From Acidimicrobiaceae bacterium (GTDB lineage Bacteria > Actinomycetota > Acidimicrobiia > Acidimicrobiales > Acidimicrobiaceae), in assembly GCA_013044365.1 (NCBI GenBank), contig JABEUP010000143.1:1-6251 (forward strand): 6,251 nucleotides of DNA, read 5' to 3'. Position numbers and translations under genes: made by a program. The notes under the pieces are model-generated. The model was not told where the DNA came from. It made no database searches and was given only the letters and a program-made list of their open reading frames with translations. Shown here in pieces: positions 1-6,112 of this stretch. Position 1 is the stretch's first letter; every line of letters begins with the position of its first letter.

Positions 1-495
1 GCCTCTCGGTTCGGTCTGAAAACGATCAGCGAGATCTCGTACGAAGCTCCTCTAACCGAAGAAGTTTTGACTAGCTGCGTGGCCGTGGCTTGGACTAGGT
101 CATCTAGTTTGAATATTCCGGAGCAACGCGACAATGATCTTGAAGCGCAGTTGATCGCTTTCGCTGAAAAATCTGTACACGACATGGCGTTGGTGTCAGA
201 AGGTCTGGAGCTGGCACTTAGTGTTAGCTCGGAGTACATCGTCTGGGGTGTAGGTGAGGCGGCCCTAAAACTCCTGGCCTTACCGGCTTTAAATTCGCGG
301 GAAGCGGTGGCATATGTGGACGGAAATCCAACGCGGTGGGGTTTCCGGTTCGGTGGAGTACCAGTTATGGCTCCAAGCTCCATTAGCTCTGGTAGCACGC
401 CTATCATTGCGTGTTCGTTCATCCGAGCTAATTCGATAGTTGAAGCAGCTTGTCGGCTTGGCCTCATTAATCCGATAGTGCGCCTGGATCTCTAG
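1..495 (+). CDS. Class I SAM-dependent methyltransferase, C-terminal part (5' end outside window)
   Basis: The frame is open from base 1 to the TAG at 493-495, so the N-terminal SAM-binding domain lies upstream of the window; the in-frame TTG at 67 is internal, not a start. What remains is about 164 residues. Codons 79-90 read YIVWGVGEAALK, a hydrophobic strand followed by a glycine loop and helix. Codons 106-110 read VDGNP, followed by W-G-F-R-F-G-G-V-P-V-M-A-P. This strand / GxG / DxNP / G...GVPV..P order matches the Rossmann-like C-terminal domain found after the catalytic domain in many sugar or polyketide-sugar methyltransferases (the Methyltransf_14-like arrangement). The family usually acts on a nucleotide-linked sugar or growing glycan in the cytoplasm. 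The substrate cannot be read from this part. It is the most upstream gene of the cluster and is followed by a gene-poor stretch. Confidence 0.8.
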   Translation, partial: ASRFGLKTISEISYEAPLTEEVLTSCVAVAWTRSSSLNIPEQRDNDLEAQLIAFAEKSVHDMALVSEGLELALSVSSEYIVWGVGEAALKLLALPALNSREAVAYVDGNPTRWGFRFGGVPVMAPSSISSGSTPIIACSFIRANSIVEAACRLGLINPIVRLDL

Positions 496-548
496 AAGAG
501 ACTTCGGTTTTCATTTAGTGGAGCCTCTCTTGATCGACTCCTCGGATA

Positions 549-734
549 TTGGCGAGTTCGGAAAGAAACTCGTCAGACGGCATGAGGGCCACCTGGATGA
601 GGGATGCAAGAAGCCAGAAATTACGCATGGTTCGTCATTTGCACCCGAATAGCATTCTCGAATACCTAATTGGCTCTTCGGAAATAGGTGTAAGAGTACC
701 CTCTGGGTTGGTTATTATGCCGAATACTGCATAA
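549..734 (+). pseudogene. Possible fragment of a NeuD/PglD-type sugar acyltransferase
   Basis: A 61-codon frame opening at a TTG has no clear ribosome binding site and is too short for a gene of this kind (usually about 200 residues). Its second half resembles the entry to the left-handed beta-helix of NeuD/PglD acyltransferases: a basic stretch, then HPNSIL, then EIGVRVPSG, then VIMPNTA. Family members read roughly 'viHPsAi...IG.G..i..g.vI...' here. The frame ends at TAA 732-734. Further on, in another frame (about 758-792), FFTNNAEAV is faintly like the next helix turn, which would imply a frameshift. No N-terminal nucleotide-binding domain precedes it, since only 53 bases separate it from the upstream stop. 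Such an enzyme would acylate an amino sugar, which suits the context, but the match is weak and from memory. It may be a chance frame. Confidence 0.25.
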
Positions 735-999
735 TAATGTAGCTGGTAAGGTAATGGAACTTTTTCACTAATAATGCCGAAGCCGTCAATCCGGAAGTGC
801 GCACAAAACAATTAGTGGATCACCGACTGACCCAGTTCCCCACCCAATACCCAACCAACAAAGACGGGAAGGAGGGCCAAGGCATCTCTGGGAGGAAAGT
901 AAATTGCGGATTCCCAGCCGAACACAGCGATTGCCTCAATTAAACTCAGATCACTAGGAAATCAGGTCAGAGATAAATTGTAACCATAACATTGGAATC
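735..999 (+). other. Gene-poor stretch, nothing recognised
   Basis: No frame on either strand has both a plausible start and a recognisable product. The longest plus-strand frame (about 755-944) has no start codon near its beginning and no family signature. No hairpin-plus-T terminator or clear promoter was seen. Together with 549-734 it may be eroded coding sequence. Confidence 0.4.
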
Positions 1000-1013
1000 G
1001 AGGTATAGCCCTG
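1000..1013 (+). promoter_or_regulatory. Ribosome binding site plus CTG start for the glycosyltransferase
   Basis: GAGG at 1000-1003 lies 7 bases before an in-frame CTG at 1011-1013. The more usual start, GTG at 1032, has no purine-rich sequence before it, and the codons between the two (Q-H-P-Y-Y-I) look like the first strand of the glycosyltransferase fold. An in-frame TAA at 987-989 rules out a start much further upstream. Confidence 0.45.
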
Positions 1014-2105
1014 CAACATCCTTACTACATTGTGGCACCATCATATAACCGTAGGTCTATGGGGATCAAGGTACTTCATTACCTTTGCGACAGGCTCAAC
1101 AGCAAAGGCAATCTGGCATTTCTTCTTCCATATGACCAAACGGACCCACTTTTGGTTACTGCGCCAAACTATTTAGCACCCAGGCTAGACAGAGAGATAT
1201 TCGAAGCCCATATCTCGTCCGGCTTGACTCCGATCGTCGTTTACCCAGAAATAGTCGCTGGCAATCCGCTCGACGCTTCGTTAGTCGCCCGTTATGTGCT
1301 AAATTTTCCTGGCCTAATTGGTGGTGACACCTCATATGCAGAGAGTGAGCTAGTGGTTGGCTTTTCCAAAGAGCTTTCAGATGAAAGATTCGGTGGCCTG
1401 ACTCTTACTTTGGCGCCTTGGGATTTGGAACATTTCGACCTACCAGATACACCAGTGCGACGTGAGGGGTCATGCTTTTACTCTCTCAAGCACAGGTTCC
1501 TCGGCGGGAAGTTGCTAGATGACACCGCAAGCAGCACCGAAATAACACAGGACATGGAGCCGATAGAAATAGCAAAACTTTTCCAGAGAAGCGAGGTGTT
1601 CTATTGCTATGAGAACACGGCCCTGGTAGGTGAGGCACTGCTATGCGGCTGCCCCGTAATTCTTCTTTCTGACGGTCCTCCACTAACTATCATAGGGCAG
1701 GATACAACGAAAGGCATGGGCATCGCTCAAGGCAATTCTAGGGAAGCCCTCGACTACGTAAAGAGCACCGTTTTGCAAGGCAGAGAAAACTTGCTCAACT
1801 CAATTTCCCTAGGCTTAAACCAATTAGACCATTTCGTCAGAGTGTCCCAAGAGTGGGCCAATGCGCAATTCGACACACACCCACCCAAGGTGGAGATATT
1901 CGGAGTCTCTAACGACACACGTGCCGTAGTGAGGTCAATCCACCAGCTTGGAATTCCCGAGCTTCTGTATTCACACTTACCAAGATCAGTTCAATTGGCC
2001 TCTGACTCAGAGTACATTCTTCCGGTCGAAACAGAAGGGATCAAAAGACTAATTACCGGACGCCTGGTCCAGTACAATACTACGGTATTCATCCCTTACA
2101 AGTAG
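1011..2105 (+). CDS. GT-B-like glycosyltransferase of a polysaccharide cluster
   Basis: Likely transfers a sugar from an activated donor to a growing surface glycan in the cytoplasm. The start at CTG 1011 gives 364 residues; starting at GTG 1032 gives 357 (numbers below count from 1032). The N-terminus, HPYYIVAP then RRSMGIKVLHYLCDRLN, is the strand-loop-helix start of GT-B enzymes. Residues 71-80 read YPEIVAGNPL followed by VARYVLNFPG, a signature I recognise from glycosyltransferase-like proteins in polysaccharide clusters. Residues 193-210, YENTALVGEALLCGCPVI, resemble the donor-sugar-binding loop of GT-B folds, with Glu194 and Glu201. From about residue 286 (KVEIFGVSND) there is an extra C-terminal Rossmann-like segment of about 70 residues. 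Arginine is coded by AGA/AGG in 13 of 19 cases, unlike its neighbours, suggesting separate acquisition. It converges with the oxidoreductase gene. Exact donor and linkage are unknown. Confidence 0.7.
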   Translation: MQHPYYIVAPSYNRRSMGIKVLHYLCDRLNSKGNLAFLLPYDQTDPLLVTAPNYLAPRLDREIFEAHISSGLTPIVVYPEIVAGNPLDASLVARYVLNFPGLIGGDTSYAESELVVGFSKELSDERFGGLTLTLAPWDLEHFDLPDTPVRREGSCFYSLKHRFLGGKLLDDTASSTEITQDMEPIEIAKLFQRSEVFYCYENTALVGEALLCGCPVILLSDGPPLTIIGQDTTKGMGIAQGNSREALDYVKSTVLQGRENLLNSISLGLNQLDHFVRVSQEWANAQFDTHPPKVEIFGVSNDTRAVVRSIHQLGIPELLYSHLPRSVQLASDSEYILPVETEGIKRLITGRLVQYNTTVFIPYK

Positions 2106-2242
2106 TAATGTGGAAATGGCGCCATGGGTATTCCGTAAGTCGCTCATCCCAGTCCGGACTAACCAGTAGGTAATCACCGGATTGATTCAAGCTGACTGAG
2201 CTGCGCTCTGTATCGTCTCTGGCTAGTTTGTTGGCTAATTCG

Positions 2243-3280
2243 CTAGAGGTATTCGAGCCTTCCGCTGCTAAGCGAATGTCGGAGCGCCAACGCAATTCTC
2301 GTAGTGTCGATGGCGTACGATAGTCCAACCATTACCTCCTGGTCTCCTCGGGCTGCAGCAAGAAAGTGTCGCATTTCGTCCAAGTACATTTGAGAACGCG
2401 TGAATCCTGGATAGTACTCCGCCAATTCAACTTCACCTTTTCTGTTCGTCCAGATAAGAGATGGCTTCAGAAAATCCACATCGATTATTCCTTTGATCCC
2501 CATGACCAAGCATTTACGAATCGGTGGCTGTTGAAGATAGTCGGTATGGAGGTGAACCGCTAGAGGATTTCCATCATTCTCAAAAGCGAACAGAGTGCTA
2601 GCAGAGTCTTCTACATCGATTTCCAATTCGCTAATGTGTCCGCCAACCGCAAAAATGCTTGTTGGCAGTCCAAACAGCCACTGTAAATAGTCAATCTCAT
2701 GAATCTGGGTGAGGACTACTCCGCCACCAAGGTCCGAGCGAGCTGCGTAGGAGTGTCGATAGTCTTCGTACGGATGAAAGGACGGTAGGTATTCGGCTTG
2801 CACTGAATTCACAGCTATGAGTTTGCCCAATGCCTCGTCCTTTAGTAATGCCCTAAGTGAAATAAGCGCAGGATGAAACCGCATTTGGCAGCCTACGCCC
2901 ACAATTGTGCCCTTCTCTTTTACGAAATCGGCCAGCTCGGCTAGGCCCCGCAAATCGTTTGAAATGGGCTTCTCAACGAAGACCGCTGCACCTGACCGCA
3001 CGGCGGCTCTTACCACTTCAATATGCAAGCTAGTTGGATTACATACAACAACGATGTCGGGCTTCACATTTAGGGCTTTGTCAAGATCTGTATACACTCC
3101 ACCATCACAGTCCGCTTCGGGATCACTGCTACTCAAGGCGCGTTGATCCGCAATCACGAACCCTCCTCTTTTGGAGCGAAGCGCTGAAAGTACGAGGTTT
3201 TTGCCCAGAATTGAACGAAGGTTTCTCGCATGGCGTTGGCCTATCGATCCAAGGCCCACGACTAGAACGCTGAGCGTCAT
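2243..3280 (-). CDS. Gfo/Idh/MocA-family NAD(P)-dependent sugar oxidoreductase
   Basis: Complete at 345 residues, the family's usual size. Residues 1-120 form the dinucleotide-binding domain: VLVVGLGSIGQRH holds the GxGxxG loop at 9-14, CNPTSLH follows at 80-86, and the family hallmark EKP is at 103-105 with the conserved Lys104. The second domain has CQMRFHP (131-137), DLGGGV (184-189) and the active-site helix HEIDY (194-198). The LGGGV...HEIDYLQWLFG form is the kind seen in glycan clusters, where the enzyme oxidises or reduces a hydroxyl of a nucleotide sugar (often an amino sugar). Start: the ATG at 3280 lacks a clear ribosome binding site, but its ATGA overlaps the TGA of the upstream frame, so translation was probably coupled. 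The end is natural (SSGRLEYL, stop 2243-2245). It runs opposite to the flanking genes. Class is firm; the particular sugar is not known. Confidence 0.9.
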   Translation of the reverse strand: MTLSVLVVGLGSIGQRHARNLRSILGKNLVLSALRSKRGGFVIADQRALSSSDPEADCDGGVYTDLDKALNVKPDIVVVCNPTSLHIEVVRAAVRSGAAVFVEKPISNDLRGLAELADFVKEKGTIVGVGCQMRFHPALISLRALLKDEALGKLIAVNSVQAEYLPSFHPYEDYRHSYAARSDLGGGVVLTQIHEIDYLQWLFGLPTSIFAVGGHISELEIDVEDSASTLFAFENDGNPLAVHLHTDYLQQPPIRKCLVMGIKGIIDVDFLKPSLIWTNRKGEVELAEYYPGFTRSQMYLDEMRHFLAAARGDQEVMVGLSYAIDTTRIALALRHSLSSGRLEYL

Positions 3281-3765
3281 TGAACTGGGGAGGGCACGTC
3301 ATGCCCTGCGTGAGGACTAACAGCAGGAATAATCAATGAATTGATTCGTTTCAAGTTCAAATTGGCAAGAAATGGTCGAGTGATTGCTGGGACTGCCGCA
3401 GTGCTGTAGAAGGTATCGATCTCGATGCTCAAGCACCTTTGCCCAAATATGTGAAGCTCCAAGCGTTTACCAGCCGTCAATCCGCTGTCTTATGATAAGC
3501 ATAAGGGAAGCTTAGAAAGTGGTGACAACCTTTTTACGAAAAACATTTTCAGACAGTGACCATCGACTTCAGTCGAAAGGTTTAAGGTCAGTATCACTTC
3601 AACCAGAATAGGGCAGGATGCTTTTACTCGACGCGCAAGACGCCAAGGTTCAACTATTGATATAGGAGGAGAAATTGAGCCCACATTGATTCCGTTAGCG
3701 TTTTCAGCTGAAACTTGGGCGATAAGTACAAGTTCAGTACGGCGGGCTAACGGAAGTTGTTTCAC
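3277..3765 (-). pseudogene. Broken reading frame coupled to the oxidoreductase; possibly Wzt C-terminal domain
   Basis: The frame is open from 3819 to the TGA at 3277-3279 apart from one TAA at 3490-3492: about 180 codons where random sequence of this composition would hold many stops. The GTG at 3765 is the first plausible start but has no ribosome binding site. Its final TGA overlaps the ATG of the oxidoreductase as ATGA, a typical operon junction, supporting former coding function. The translation has alternating hydrophobic strands (ELVLIAQV, PILVEVILTLNLS, RLELHIFG, IEIDTFY) and no helical or transmembrane pattern, suggesting a beta-sandwich. The order 'aG..l.l.I.g..Ls....' resembles the carbohydrate-binding C-terminal domain of Wzt-type ABC transporter ATPases. 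No Walker motifs were found upstream, so the ATPase part would be missing. Family call is tentative; the broken-gene call is stronger. Confidence 0.45.
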
Positions 3766-3819
3766 TTCGGGGCGGCAATATAATGTTTGCGGTCGGCGTG
3801 AGAAGTAAGAACTTCCGGC

Positions 3820-4195
3820 TCACTGCGTTGCCCCGTTAGGACCGGGTGCTTGCTCAACTCAAAATTCCATTTCTTGATTTGCGCAGGATCGCTCGGAAAG
3901 CACCTAGCAGTCAGATCTTCGCCATAGAACTATCATCAGTATGCAACTACGTCGAGTTTGGCATCTGTATTTTGTGAAGTTGGTCCGTTAGCCCGGAGGT
4001 GCCTGTGAGGGCAGTCCGTAAGCGACCTCATAGTGAGCCAGCTCTATTATTGTGGAGAAAGATAGCATTGAGTTTGAGGCTAGCCACCAGTGATCCCGAT
4101 AACTCAAATGTACAGTTCGAAGTTAATGGCAAAGTGACTGACAGTACCCATAGGAACTTTGGAGATGCATCGGATCGATGTGTCGATGCACGCTT
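3820..4195 (+). other. Gene-poor stretch between divergent modules
   Basis: No convincing gene. A plus-strand frame from GTG 3999 to TAG 4197-4199 (66 codons) has GGAG immediately next to its start, too close for a normal ribosome binding site, and no family signature. A minus-strand frame of roughly 55 codons overlaps 3771-3935 and joins, out of frame, the broken gene to its left; it could be its shifted upstream continuation. The stretch should contain the promoters of the leftward and rightward modules, but I saw no clear -35/-10 pair. Confidence 0.4.
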
Positions 4196-4230
4196 CTAGT
4201 ACGTTATTGCTAGTACGTTATTGCTAGTAC
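4196..4230 (+). repeat. 14-bp tandem repeat, two and a half copies
   Basis: The unit CTAGTACGTTATTG occurs at 4196-4209 and 4210-4223, followed by the half unit CTAGTAC at 4224-4230, all exact. It lies about 80 bases upstream of the FkbM-family gene. It may be a repeated protein-binding site or a simple slippage repeat; the sequence alone does not decide. Confidence 0.85.
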
Positions 4231-4308
4231 TGTCAAAGTTAAACACTTGGCCAGTTCTGCAGAAGCATTTATCACTTAATGTTCAAGCCATACAATTGAG
4301 GAGCCGAC

Positions 4309-5547
4309 GTGACTCGGGATGCATTGGACACTACGCTTGAAGCGGTCAAGCAACTTGATATGTTGCTAGAGGAATCCGTCGAGGAAGCTCGGCGTCGTGA
4401 ATCGAAGACTTTTGAAGAGATGGTCGGCGATCGGTCTGCCCGGATTGTTCTTTTTGGGGCGGGCGGTCTTGGACGGCGTACCCTGGCGGGTCTCCGTTCC
4501 GTTGGGGTTACGCCCTTGGCATTTTCAGACAATCGTCGAGACTTGTGGGGCCGAATGGTCGACGGAATCGAAGTATTGTCTCCTGAGGACGCCGCGCGCC
4601 AATTTGGGGTATCCGCCGCATTTGTGGTAACTATTTGGGGCGCGGGAAGTGTGCATAGGTTTGCTGACTCTGTTAATCAACTCAACCTCCTCGGGTGTGA
4701 CGTCGTTGTTCCAGCGTCGTGGCTTTCCTGGCGATATGCGGAGACACTGCTGCCATTTTACGCAATGGAGCTGCCTTCTAAGCTGCTTGAACACGCCTCT
4801 GAGGTAAGGACTGTTTTCGGCTTTTTGAGCGATGACCGTTCTCGGAGAGAGTATGTTACGCAAGTGCAGTGGCGCCTGACGGGAGATCCATCGTGTCTGT
4901 CCCACCCCGTTGCCGACCCCCAGTACCTTGTTGCCGAAGTAGTTTCGGAACTGACTGACGATGTCGTGCTCGATTGTGGGGCATATGACGGAGACACGCT
5001 CAGATCGTGGATTGAATCGCGTGGATCATCGTTCATTAGATATTACGCTTTGGAACCCGACCCAAGCAATCGTCGACTGCTAGAGAAGTATATCGCCGAT
5101 TTACGCCCCGATCTCGCCGAGCGAGTAAAAGTTTTTCCATATGCCGTGACGAACTTTACAGGGACGGCCAGGTTCGATGTAACCGGCCTACCTTCCTCTT
5201 CTTTCGGCGATGGCCAAGGGATACCTGTGGAATGTGTTCGACTTGATGACCTTGAGATGGAGTTGGAAGGTCTGGAACCTACCTTTGTCAAGGCCGACAT
5301 TGAAGGGGCAGAATTAGAGCTAATTCAAGGTGGGCTTGACATCCTAGGCCGGTCACACCCAGTTATAGCGATCGCTGCCTACCATAGACAGGATCACTTG
5401 TGGAAGGTGCCGCTTGCGATTAAGAGTTTGTGGTCGGAATATCGTCTACTCTTGCGTCCTCACAACGAAGAGGGTTGGGACCTAGTCCTATACGCGGTAC
5501 CACCAAAACGAGACCCGACAGGTCAGCTATCTGCAGTTGGCCCATAA
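4309..5547 (+). CDS. FkbM-family SAM-dependent methyltransferase with N-terminal Rossmann-like domain
   Basis: Probably O-methylates a sugar of the glycan. The GTG start at 4309 is supported by GAGGAG at 4298-4303, 5 bases upstream; 412 residues. Residues 1-40 are an acidic, probably helical lead. Residues 45-56, RIVLFGAGGLGR, and 73-75, SDN, followed by LWG..VDGIEVLSPED, form a Rossmann-like module like the one ending the methyltransferase at 1-495. The methyltransferase domain follows: SAM motif I at 219-230 (VVLDCGAYDGDT), the acidic end of strand 2 at Glu249 (YALEPD), and the FkbM hallmark at 326-335 (FVKADIEGAE). The fold ends with DLVLYAVPPKR near residue 400. The last 8 codons (from 5521) and the stop lie inside an IS-derived repeat, so the natural C-terminus was probably replaced by a short junk tail. 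The catalytic domain appears intact. Confidence 0.88.
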   Translation: MTRDALDTTLEAVKQLDMLLEESVEEARRRESKTFEEMVGDRSARIVLFGAGGLGRRTLAGLRSVGVTPLAFSDNRRDLWGRMVDGIEVLSPEDAARQFGVSAAFVVTIWGAGSVHRFADSVNQLNLLGCDVVVPASWLSWRYAETLLPFYAMELPSKLLEHASEVRTVFGFLSDDRSRREYVTQVQWRLTGDPSCLSHPVADPQYLVAEVVSELTDDVVLDCGAYDGDTLRSWIESRGSSFIRYYALEPDPSNRRLLEKYIADLRPDLAERVKVFPYAVTNFTGTARFDVTGLPSSSFGDGQGIPVECVRLDDLEMELEGLEPTFVKADIEGAELELIQGGLDILGRSHPVIAIAAYHRQDHLWKVPLAIKSLWSEYRLLLRPHNEEGWDLVLYAVPPKRDPTGQLSAVGP

Positions 5548-5604
5548 CGAACGTCACCCAACAACTGGCGTGCCTATGGCTAGGGGTTATCCATAGCTTA
5601 ACTT
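5522..5604 (+). mobile_element. IS1634-like transposase fragment (N-terminal), left copy
   Basis: In the frame starting at 5522 the sequence reads V-S-Y-L-Q-L-A-H-N-E-R-H-P-T-T-G-V-P-M-A and then meets a stop after a one-base shift relative to the right copy. The pattern 'YLQLAHN...' followed by a valine-rich strand is what I recall from the start of IS1634-family transposases (relatives of IS1549). The fragment overlaps the 3' end of the FkbM-family gene in another frame. It is far too short to be active. Confidence 0.55.
5525..5580 (+). repeat. Inverted repeat, left arm (56 bp, 55/56 identical to 5892-5947)
   Basis: Begins AGCTATCTGCAGTTGGCCC and ends GCCTATGGC. Its reverse complement is found at 5892-5947 with a single difference (T at 5575). 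Beyond 5580 the two copies can still be aligned for about 25 bases, but with many differences and a one-base gap. Confidence 0.95.
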
Positions 5605-5735
5605 GGCTTGAATCCACCGAATGACCCTGCTTCGAGTTTCATCAGCGTGGAGGAAACCGCCCTTCGCCATTAGCCTTACAGTTCTCTCGTTCGACGCTCG
5701 ATTCCGACCAAATTCTGGGTGTGAGGGGTTAGAGA
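5588..5735 (-). pseudogene. Decayed IS3-family transposase fragment (OrfA end / OrfB start)
   Basis: Read right to left, one frame gives TPHTQNLVGIERRTREL, like the leucine-zipper end of IS3 OrfA ('..rLer..rELr.AN'). After a shift comes RRAVSS, and after another ADETRSRVIRWIQAKLSYG, like 'AelDRp...ivrfId..r.rfG' at the OrfA/OrfB junction. At least two frameshifts and two stops break it. It sits between the two inverted IS1634-like fragments and slightly overlaps the left one. The family match is by memory of the consensus. Confidence 0.4.
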
Positions 5736-5814
5736 TTAGCAATTAAGTTGGAATTGAGTATGCGTGAAGTGGGGTCTTTCTTTGGCTCGCGCCCGTAACC
5801 TGGTGATTTCATAG

Positions 5815-5990
5815 ACAACCAGGGAGTGTTGCCGTTAATGGGGGTAAGTTCATCTTTGTTGTCCTTGTGAGCTAAGTTATGGATGACCTGTGCCATGGGC
5901 ACGCCAGTTGTTGGGTGACGTTCGTTATGGGCCAACTGCAGATAGCTTACTTTCGAGTTATCTTTTTATTCCGACGCCTTGACTCACGCG
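5815..5990 (-). mobile_element. IS1634-like transposase fragment (N-terminal), right copy
   Basis: On the minus strand from about 5955 the frame reads KVSYLQLAHNERH, then TTGVPMAQVIHNLAHKD, matching the first beta strands of IS1634-type transposases ('YLQLAHN...kVlynfgR.D'). The frame runs on to a TAA at 5729-5731, but family resemblance is lost by about 5815. Upstream (about 5960-6000) a basic stretch, RRRNKKITRK, in a shifted frame suits the lead of the same protein. There are no catalytic DDE residues: a remnant. Confidence 0.55.
5892..5947 (-). repeat. Inverted repeat, right arm
   Basis: Reverse complement of 5525-5580 with one mismatch (55/56). The 311 bases between the arms hold the decayed IS3-like fragment and diverged extensions of the arms. 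The outer edges show no obvious target-site duplication. Confidence 0.95.
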
Positions 5991-6061
5991 AATAAACGCA
6001 TACGTTATGGCCGACTCTCACCGGTCACGCAACTAGGCGTGTGTCTGGATTTTCAGCCTAC

Positions 6062-6112
6062 TGATATGCCCGGGAATAGTGGAGACTCCTAGTCTTGAGA
6101 GATGGAGTATCT
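6062..6112 (+). mobile_element. Probable left end of an IS3-type element
   Basis: TGATATGCCCGGGAATAGTG followed by GAGACTCC looks like the TG-starting left terminal repeat and short leader of actinobacterial IS3 elements. GGAG at 6104-6107 lies 5 bases before the OrfA ATG. The right end is outside the window, so the terminal repeat cannot be confirmed. Confidence 0.4.

Noticed and set aside
2089..2328. 79-codon minus-strand frame overlapping the oxidoreductase end
   Set aside because: It overlaps the conserved end of the oxidoreductase in another frame and has no family signature.
2366..3273. Plus-strand frames opposite the oxidoreductase
   Set aside because: Shadows; the minus strand carries all the Gfo/Idh/MocA motifs.
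3331..3346. Small palindrome AATCAA-TGAA-TTGATT
   Set aside because: Six-base arms inside the broken coding frame, with no T-run; not a terminator or convincing operator.
3743..3995. 12-bp inverted match CGGGCTAACGGA (3743-3754) and its complement (3984-3995)
   Set aside because: A 12-base match about 230 bases apart is expected roughly once by chance in a window this size, and it has no other support.
3999..4199. 66-codon plus-strand frame starting at GTG
   Set aside because: Purine-rich site is directly against the start, its stop lies in the tandem repeat, and no product is recognisable; kept only as a note on the gene-poor stretch.
4196..4230. CRISPR array
   Set aside because: Repeats are 14 bp, contiguous and without spacers.
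4272..5300. Several minus-strand frames opposite the FkbM-family gene
   Set aside because: Shadows of a gene with clear family motifs on the plus strand.
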